Origin: Scilla litardierei
Lineage: Eukaryota > Streptophyta > Magnoliopsida > Asparagales > Asparagaceae
NCBI GenBank assembly: GCA_030789695.1
Contig: JAULAV010008661.1
Location: forward strand, 1-64,000
Reading direction: 5' to 3'
DNA: 64,000 bases
Below, piece by piece: positions 56,901 through 64,000 of the stretch (positions are counted from its first letter, which is position 1; every line of letters begins with the position of its first letter). The notes beneath the pieces were generated by a model. That model did not search any database. It saw only the letters and a list, made by a program, of their open reading frames with translations, and had not been told where the DNA came from. The position numbers and the translations under genes were made by a program.

Positions 56901-59280
56901 CTGAGACATTTTAGCAGATTTTTTGAGCTATGGACTGTTTTATACAGTTAATTGAGGATATGGATCTTTTTATCAATTGATGATTTTATAGCCTAAGTTT
57001 GTATTCTCTTAAGTTTTTTAGTTGAAGATGGCGACCACCCGGTTCCAATGGACATTTTGCGGATTTTTCTAACATCGAGCCTATTTTTTATAATTTTTAG
57101 AAGATGATGATCTTTTTATTAAATAATATTATTTTTTGGACTAATTTTGTATTCTCGTATTTCTTTCGTTGAATATGGCGATCTCCCGGTTCCAACGGAC
57201 CTTTTTGCAAATTTTTCTTAGCTCCCAGCAATTTTCTACATTTTTTGTAAGACATTGATCTTTATATTAAATGATATAATTTTTATAGCTTAATTTTGTC
57301 TTCTCTTATTTTTCAATTGAAGATGACGATCTTCCGTTTCCAACAAAAAATTTTGCGGATTTTTCTGAGATCTTGGCTATTTTCTACATTTTCTAGAAAA
57401 TATGAATCATTTAATTAAATCATATGATTTTTTGGCCTTATTTTGTCTTCTCTTATTTTTGTTGAAGATGGCGATCTCCTGGTTCCAACAGACATTTTTG
57501 CGAATTTTTCTGAGCTCGGGAATTTTTACAGTTTATTAAAGATATGTATCTTTTTATAAATGATATAATTTTTATCACCTAATTTTGTCTTCTCTTATTT
57601 TTTTAGTTCAAAATGTCGATCTCCCAAGTTCCATCAGAAATTTTTGCGGATTTTTTAAACTCCGGTCTATTTTCTACATTTTCTATAACATATGAATCTT
57701 TATATTAAATGATATGATTTTTATGTTCTAATTTTGTCTTCTCTTATTTTTTTTCCGTTGAAGATGGAAAACTCCGGGTTCCAACAGACATTTTTGCAGA
57801 TTTTTCTGAACTACGGCCTATTTTCTACATATTTTGTAAGATATGAATCTTTATATTAAATGATATGATTTTTATAGCCAAATTTTGTCTTCTCTTATTT
57901 TTCAGTTGAAGATGGTGATCTTCCGGTTCCAACAGACAGTTTCGTGTATTTTTCTGAGCTCGGTGCTATTTTCATATATTTTCGGGAAGATACAGATCTT
58001 TTTATTAAATTATAAGATTTTTTTGGCCTAATTTTGTGTTCTCTTATTTTTAAGTTGTAGATGGCGATCTCTTGGTTCCAACGAACATTTTTGATTATTT
58101 TCTGAGCTCGGTGCTATTTTTCTACAGTTTATTGAAGATATTTATCTTTTTATTAAATGATATGATTTTTATTGCCTAATTTTTCTTCTCTTATTTTTTT
58201 CGTTGAATATGGCGATCTCCTGGTTCCAACGGACCTTTTTGCGAATTTTTCTGAGCTCCGGGTTATTTTCTACATTTTCTATAAGATATGGATCTCTATA
58301 TTAAATGATATAATTTTAATAACATAATCTTTTCTTCTAATATTTGTTAGTTAAAGATGGCGATCTTCCGAAGCCAACAGAAATTTTTGCAGATTTCTAT
58401 TTAATATGGGCTATTTTCTACATTTTCTAAATGATATGGATCTTTTTATTAAATGTTATGATTTTTTGTCCTAATTTTCTCGTCTCTTATTTTTCTGTTA
58501 AAGATGGCGATCTTCTGGTTCCAATGGATATTTTTGCGGATTTTTCTTCGGTCGGGTCTATTTTCTATATTTTACTGAAGATAGGGATCTTTTTATTAAA
58601 TGATATGATTTATGTAACGTAATTTTGTCTTATCTTATTTTTCAGTTAAGAATTGTGATCTGCTGGTTCCAACAGACATTTTTGCGGATTTTTTTGAACG
58701 TGTGGATATTTTTCTGCATTCTCTATAAGATAAAGATTTTTATTAAATGATATGATATTTTTGCCTAATTTTGTCTTCATTTGTTTTTTCGTTGAAGATG
58801 GGGATCTCTCAGTTCTAATAGACATTTTTACGGATTTTTCTAAGCTCCGGGTATTTTCTAGATTTTCTGGAAGATATGAATATTTTATTAAATGATATGA
58901 TTTTTATAGCCTAAGTTTGTCTTCCCTTATTTTCAGTTGAAGATGATGATCTCCGTGTTCCAAAGGATATTTTTGCGGATTTTTTGACCTCGTGGCGATT
59001 TTCTACATTTTCTAGAAGATATGTTTCTTTTTATTAAACGATATGATTTTTGGCCTAATTTTGCTTTCTCTTATTTTTTTTGGATGAAGATGGCGATCTC
59101 ATGGTTCCAACAGACATTTTTGCGGATTTTTCTGATCTATAGGCAATTTTTTATAATTTCTGTAAGATATTATCTTAATATTAAATGAAAGGATTTTTAT
59201 AGCCTAATTTTGTCTTTCCTTATTTTTCAGTTAAAGATGGCGATCTCCCTGTTACAACAGAAATTTTTGCTTTTATCAAA

Positions 59281-59343
59281 TGAATATATGGATATTTTTA
59301 TTGAATATATGGATATTTTTATTGAATATATGGATATTTTTAT
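59281..59343 (+). repeat. Perfect 21-bp triplication inside the satellite
   Basis: The unit, TGAATATATGGATATTTTTA plus T, occurs three times without a mismatch, unlike the diverged monomers around it, so it is a recent local slip. Confidence 0.93.
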
Positions 59344-62079
59344 CAAATGATATGCTTTTTGTAGTCTAATTTTGTCTTCTCTTAATTTTCAGTTGAAGAT
59401 GACGATCTTTCGATTCCAACGGACATTTTTGCAGATTGTTCTGAGCTCGGGACTATTTTTCTACATTTTCTCGAAGATATGTATCTTTTTATTAAAAGGT
59501 ATATTTTTGGCCTCATTTGGTCTTCTCTTATTGTTTCGTTGAAGATGTCGATCTACCGGTTTCAACGGACATTTTAGCAGGATTTTTCTAAGCTGTGCGA
59601 TAATTTCTACATTTTTCGTAAGATATGAATATTTTTATTAAATCTTATGATTTTTATAGCCTAATTTTGTCTTCTTTTATTTTTCTGTTGAAGATGGCAA
59701 TCTCCCGGTTCTAACAGACATTTTAGGAATTTTTCCGAGATTTTCTGACCGTGGGATTATTTTCTACATTTTCTAAAAGACATTGATCTTTTTATTAAAT
59801 GATATGATTTTGGCAAAAGTTTGACTTCACTTTTTTTCAGTTGAACATAGCAATCTCCAGGTTCCACCGGACATTTTTGTGGATTTTTTGAGCTCGGAGC
59901 TATTTTCTACATTTAGTTGAAGATCGCGATCTCCTAGTTCTAACCGACATTTTTGCGGATTTTTTTCGACATTTTCTGAAAGATATGGATCTTTTGATTA
60001 ACTGATATGATTTTTTGGCCTAATTTTGTCTTCTCTTATTTTTCAGTTGAAGACTGTGATCTCTCAATTCCATTGGACGCTTTTGATTTTCCTGAACTAC
60101 GTGCCATTTTCTAAATTTTCTGTAAGATATGAATCTTTATATTAAATGATATGATTTTTATAGCCTAATTTTGCCGTCTCTTATTTTTAAGTTGAAGATG
60201 GTGATCTACCGGTTTCATCAGCCATTTTTTGTGGATTTTTCTGAGCTCGTGGATATTTTCTGCATTTTCTAAAAGATAGATCTTTTTATTATGATATGAT
60301 TTTTTGGCTAGTTTTGCCTTCTCTAATTTTTCAGTTGAAGTTGGCGATCTCCCGATTTCAACATACATTTTTATGGATTTTTCTCAGCTCCAGTCTAATT
60401 TCCACATTTTCTGGAAGATATTGATCGTTTTATGAAATGATATGATTTTTTGGCCTTATTTTGTCTTCTTTTATTTTCATATTACAGATGGCCTTCTTCC
60501 AGTTCCAACGGATATTTTTTTGCGTTATTTTTCTAGCTACGGGCTATTTTCGACATTTTCTGGAAAATATGGATCTTTATTTTAAATGATATGATTTTAA
60601 GGTCAAATTTTTTCTTCTTTTATTTTTAAGTTGAAAATGGCGATCTCCCGGTTCCAACGGACATTTTTGTGGATTTTTTGTGTTCCGAGCAATTTTCTAC
60701 ATTTTATTGAAGATATGGATATTATATCAAAAGATATGATTTTTATGGCCCAATTTTGTATTCTCTTATTTTTCAGTTGAAGATGACGATCTCCCAACGG
60801 ACATTTTTGCGGATTTTTCTGAGCTCTGGGAAATTTTTACATTTTATTGAAGATATGAACCTTTTTATTAAATGATATAATTTTTGTAGCCTAGTCTTCT
60901 CTTATTTTTCAGTTGTACATGGCGATCTCCTGGTTCCAACGGACATTTTTTTGCAGATTTTTCTTAGCTCGAAACTATTTTTCTACATTTTCGGGTAGTT
61001 ATGTATCTTTTTATTAAATGATATGATTTTTGGCCCAATTTTGTCTTCTCTTATTTTTTTGTTTGAAGATGGCAAACTACCAGTTCTAATAGACATTTTT
61101 GTAGATTTTTCTGAGCTCGTAAATATTTTCTACAGTTTATTGCAGAATTGGTTCATTTTATTAAATGATTTGATTTTTATAGACTAAGTTTGTCGCTCTT
61201 ATTTTTCAGTTGCAGATGGTGCTATACCGTTTCCAACGGATTTTTTTGCGGGTTTTTTGATCTCGGGGTTATTTTCTAAATTCTATGGAAAATATTTATC
61301 TTTTTATTAAATGATATAATTTTTATAGCCTAAGTTTGTCTTCTTTTATTTTTCAGTTGAATATGGCGATCTCCCGGTTCCAACAGACATTTTTGTGGAT
61401 TTTTCTGAGGTCGGTGCTATTTTCTACATTTTATTGTAGATAAAATGTTTTTATTAAATGATATGATTTTTGTAGCCTAATTTTGTATTCTCTTATTTTT
61501 CAGTTAAAGATGGCGATCTCCTGGTTCCGACAGACATTTTTTCGGATTATTTTTAGCTCGGAGCTATTTTCTGGAAGTTATGTATCTTTTTATTAAATGA
61601 TATGATTTTTGGACTAATTTTGTCTTCTCTTATTTTTACGTTAAAGATGGTGATCTTCCGGTTCTAACGGACATTTTTGCAGATTTTTCTGAGCCCCGGG
61701 TAATTTTCTACATTTTATGTAAGATACTGATCTTTATATTAAATGATATGATTTTTATAGCCTATTTTTGTTTTCGCTTATTTTTCAGTTTAAGATGGCG
61801 ACCTCTCGGTTCTAACTGAATTTTTGCGTATTTTTCTTAGCTCGGGGCTATTATTTTTGGAAGATAACGATCTTTATATTAATTTATATGATTTTTGTTG
61901 CCTAATTTTGTCTTCTCTTATTTTCCAGTTGATGATGGCGATCATTTTTTCAAATGATATGATTTTTTGCCTTATTTTGTCTTCTCCTATATTTCAAAAG
62001 AAGATGGCGATCTCACGGTTCCAACGAACATTTTTGCGAATTTTTCTGAAATTTGGGCTTATTTTCATATTTTCATATC

Positions 62080-62235
62080 TCAAAAATGTCCGTTGAAACC
62101 TGGAAATTGCCATCTTCAACTTAAATATAATAGAAGACAAAATTTGGAACTGGGAAATCACCATCTTCTTCTATAAAAATGTGCGTAGTAACCGGTATAT
62201 CGCAATATTCAACCGATAAGACTTTTTATATATCA
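62080..62235 (-). repeat. Inverted mini-block of truncated satellite cores, counterpart of 16875-17035
   Basis: The plus strand shows AAAATGTCCGTTGAAACCTG, AAATTGCCATCTTCAACT, then AAATGTGCGTAGTAACCGGT and GATAAGACTTTTTATATATC. The order and the unusual CGTAGTAACCGG variant match the 16.9-kb block. Confidence 0.87.
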
Positions 62236-63419
62236 TTTTCTGGGCTTGGTGCTATTTTCTACATTTTATGAAATATATGGATCTTTTTATTAATTGATAT
62301 GATTTTTATAGCCTAAATTTGTTCTCTTATTTTCCAGTTGAAGAAGGCGATCTTTTCATTAAATGATATGATTTTTTGCCTAAATTTTGTCTTCTCTTAT
62401 ATTCTAGTTGAAGATGACGATCTTACGGTACCAACAGATATTTTTGCGGATTTTTCTGAACTCCTATCTATTTTCCACATTTTTGGTAGCATTTTATTAA
62501 ATGAAATAATATTTTGGCCTTATTATGTCTTCTCTTATTTTTTAGTTGAAGATGCCGATCTCTCGGTTACAACGGACATTTTTGCGTATTTTTCTGAACA
62601 TGGATTTATTTTCTACACTTTCTGGAAGACAAGAATATTTATATTAAATGATATGATTTTTTATCTTAATTTTTTATCTTATTTTCTGGATGAAGATGGC
62701 GATCTCCAAGTTCTAACGGACATTTTTGCGGATTTTTTCGAGCTCCAGGCTATTTTCTACATTTGATTAAAGATATGGATCTCTTTACTAAATGACAAGA
62801 TTTTTATAGCCTAATTTTGTCTTCTCATTTTTTCAGTTGAAGATTGCGATCTCCATGTTCCAACAGATATTTTTTGCAGATTTTTCTTAGCTTTGGGCTT
62901 TTTTTTTTACATTTTCTGGAAGATATGAATCTTTTTATTAAATGATATGATTTTTTGGACTAATTTTGTCTCCTCTTTTTTTCAGTTGAATGTTGCGATC
63001 TCCCGGTTCCAATTGGCATTTGTGTGGATTTTTCTGAGCCCGATGTTCTTTTCTATATTTTATGGAAAATATGTATATTTTTATTAAATGAGATGATTTT
63101 TCGGCCCAACTTTGTCTTCTTTTATTTTTCAATTGAAGATGGTGATCTCCCGGTTCCAACGAACATTTTTTCGGATTTTCTGAGCTCTGAGCCATTTTCT
63201 ACATTTTCTGTATGATATGAATCTTTATATTAAATGATATGATTTTTATAACCTAATTTTCACTAAAACAAAACTAGGCATTTACAACTTTCATGGGGCA
63301 ACGTTTCAATTTTGGTACATGTAATAAATGTTTACCATAACTTTTCTCTTCTGAAAGTCGTAAAAATGTTTATTCCAACTTTTTCTTGGATAGCTGTAAA
63401 AAATCCTAATTTATAAAGC

Positions 63420-63659
63420 ATTTGACCCAATATTGGCCCAATTGTGGCCCATGTAAGAAAATTGACCCGTTAAAGTTTCATGCCCCTTCAGACCGTACGA
63501 TCTACATCGGACGGATGCAATCACATACCAGTAAAGTTTTCTCCCCAATAGACCTCGCGAGCATCCCTCGTATAATATGCTCATCCTCAGGGTTAATGTT
63601 TATTAGTCTCAGAGCATTCTCTTTTATTCTTCTGGTTCTTCTCCCCCAAGCTGAGCGCA
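63420..63659 (+). promoter_or_regulatory. Captured RPL11 promoter and leader, copy B
   Basis: Two GGCCCA site II cores (63435-63440 and 63446-63451) are kept. The telo-box seen in copy A is changed here to TTAATGTTT. A 12-base part of the pyrimidine-rich leader (CACTGCTCTCAC) present in copy A is deleted. Confidence 0.65.
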
Positions 63660-63874
63660 ATGTTGATTGTTCTTGTTTTTCTTCTCTCACATGTTTCAAT
63701 CTTAAGATTTCTCTCCGTGATCTTTGGATTCGTCTGTCTCAATTGATTTGTTCCGTTTTTAAAAAGGCTTCGGAGAAGAAGATCGCTAATCCGATGAGGG
63801 AGATCAAAGTGCAGAGGCTGGTGCTCAACGTATCGATCGGAGAGAGCAGAGATCGACTCACCAGTGCCTCTAAG
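63660..63874 (+). pseudogene. RPL11: Ribosomal protein L11 (uL5) gene fragment: ATG, intron 1 and exon 2, copy B
   Basis: The ATG is at 63660-63662, but the base after it is T, so the GT donor of intron 1 seen in copy A is TT here and splicing to exon 2 should fail. Exon 2 (63767-63874) encodes 36 residues, [20 protein letters not shown] then [16 protein letters not shown], closer to genuine RPL11 than copy A: the glutamate, the IGES glycine and the final serine are retained. A GTATTG donor follows, and intron sequence runs to the window edge. Each copy has therefore decayed independently after duplication. L11 is a 5S-rRNA-binding protein of the 60S subunit; the intact host gene must be elsewhere. 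Confidence 0.9.
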
Positions 63875-64000
63875 GTATTGACTCTATTTGTTCGCTCTGA
63901 TTTGATCTTTAGTTGTTTAAAAAAATTTGTTAAGATCTAGTGCTATGGCTGCGAAAGTTTGCATTGTTAGTTGTTAATGTTTATGAGCTTGTGCTTGTTT

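Larger units (their letters stand above)
53933..63260 (+). repeat. 148-bp satellite array, block 6 (about 63 monomers, the longest block)
   Basis: A long mostly direct run of monomers with no insertion. Dimer alternation is visible in parts (57130-57320, 58180-58330, 59510-59700). 55380-56225 matches 18640-19440. 61900-63260 matches 16660-18090, including truncated monomers at 61930 and 62345 and an inverted mini-block. A 21-bp triplication lies at 59281-59343. Open frames such as 62338-62766 (142 codons) arise where indels keep one frame open across three monomers; they repeat the FSVEDGDLPVPTDIFADFSE pattern and are not genes. It ends at a CACTA terminus. Confidence 0.95.
63261..64000 (+). 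mobile_element. CACTA-type transposon end carrying an RPL11 gene fragment (copy B, runs off the right edge)
   Basis: It begins CACTAAAACAAAACTAGGCA, the same as copy A at 7002, directly after TATAACCTAATTTT of the satellite. Subterminal ACAACTTT and GAAAGTCGTAAAAATG motifs follow, then the RPL11 promoter, leader and first exons. Homology to copy A includes the satellite monomers to its left, so the element was duplicated together with its flank. The other end lies outside the window. Confidence 0.77.

Noticed and set aside
62338..62766. 142-codon open frame with repeating FSVEDGDLPVPTDIFADFSE-like segments, resembling a repeat protein
   Set aside because: It is the satellite translated through three monomers whose indels happen to keep one frame open. 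The same segments appear in different frames elsewhere in the array and are broken in most monomers.
63422..63940. 172-codon open frame spanning the RPL11 fragment, copy B
   Set aside because: It reads through promoter, leader, intron 1, exon 2 and intron 2. Only 63767-63874 matches L11; the rest is unspliced non-coding sequence.

Overview
The window looks like repeat-dominated heterochromatin from the nuclear genome of a flowering plant. I find no intact host gene. The evidence is the plant-type LTR retrotransposons (Copia, Tat-like Ty3/Gypsy, a Tekay/Del-like non-autonomous element), CACTA-type transposon ends, and broken pieces of plant nuclear genes with plant-type introns: ribosomal protein L11, a nucleobase-ascorbate transporter, an FAD monooxygenase and a PPR protein. 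A monocot is possible, but I cannot fix the species.

The backbone is an AT-rich tandem satellite with a monomer of about 148 bp. It fills roughly 24 to 25 kb in about 165 recognisable, diverged monomers: 1206-4680, 5691-7001, 13748-19447, 34746-37773, 42121-43967 (first 650 bp inverted) and 53933-63260. Monomers fall into two subtypes that often alternate, giving a dimer of about 296 bp. Longer ordered blocks recur at distant positions (6.4-7.0, 17.5-18.1, 43.0-43.5 and 62.7-63.3 kb), so the array has grown by segmental duplication as well as by local expansion.

Into this array went, from left to right: two head-to-head Copia gag pieces (1-1205) and a duplicated Copia gag/protease piece (4690-5690); a CACTA end carrying the promoter and first exons of an RPL11 gene (7002-8110), itself hit by a minus-strand Gypsy-like element with two GC-rich minisatellites and an antisense PPR fragment (8111-13747); a larger CACTA-type element (19448-31793) carrying NAT and FAD-monooxygenase exons and hosting a structurally complete minus-strand Copia element (19684-26192, 5-bp target duplication); a truncated Tat-like Gypsy element (31794-34745); a truncated plus-strand Copia element related to the one at 19.7-26.2 kb (37774-42120); a tandem LTR-internal-LTR-internal-LTR retrotransposon without coding capacity (43968-53932); and a second copy of the RPL11-bearing CACTA end (63261-64000).

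No gene set here works as a pathway. What can be read is history: satellite first, then CACTA insertion, then duplication of the occupied sites, then LTR-element insertion and decay. Short open frames inside the satellite and minisatellites are repeat artefacts and are not listed as genes.
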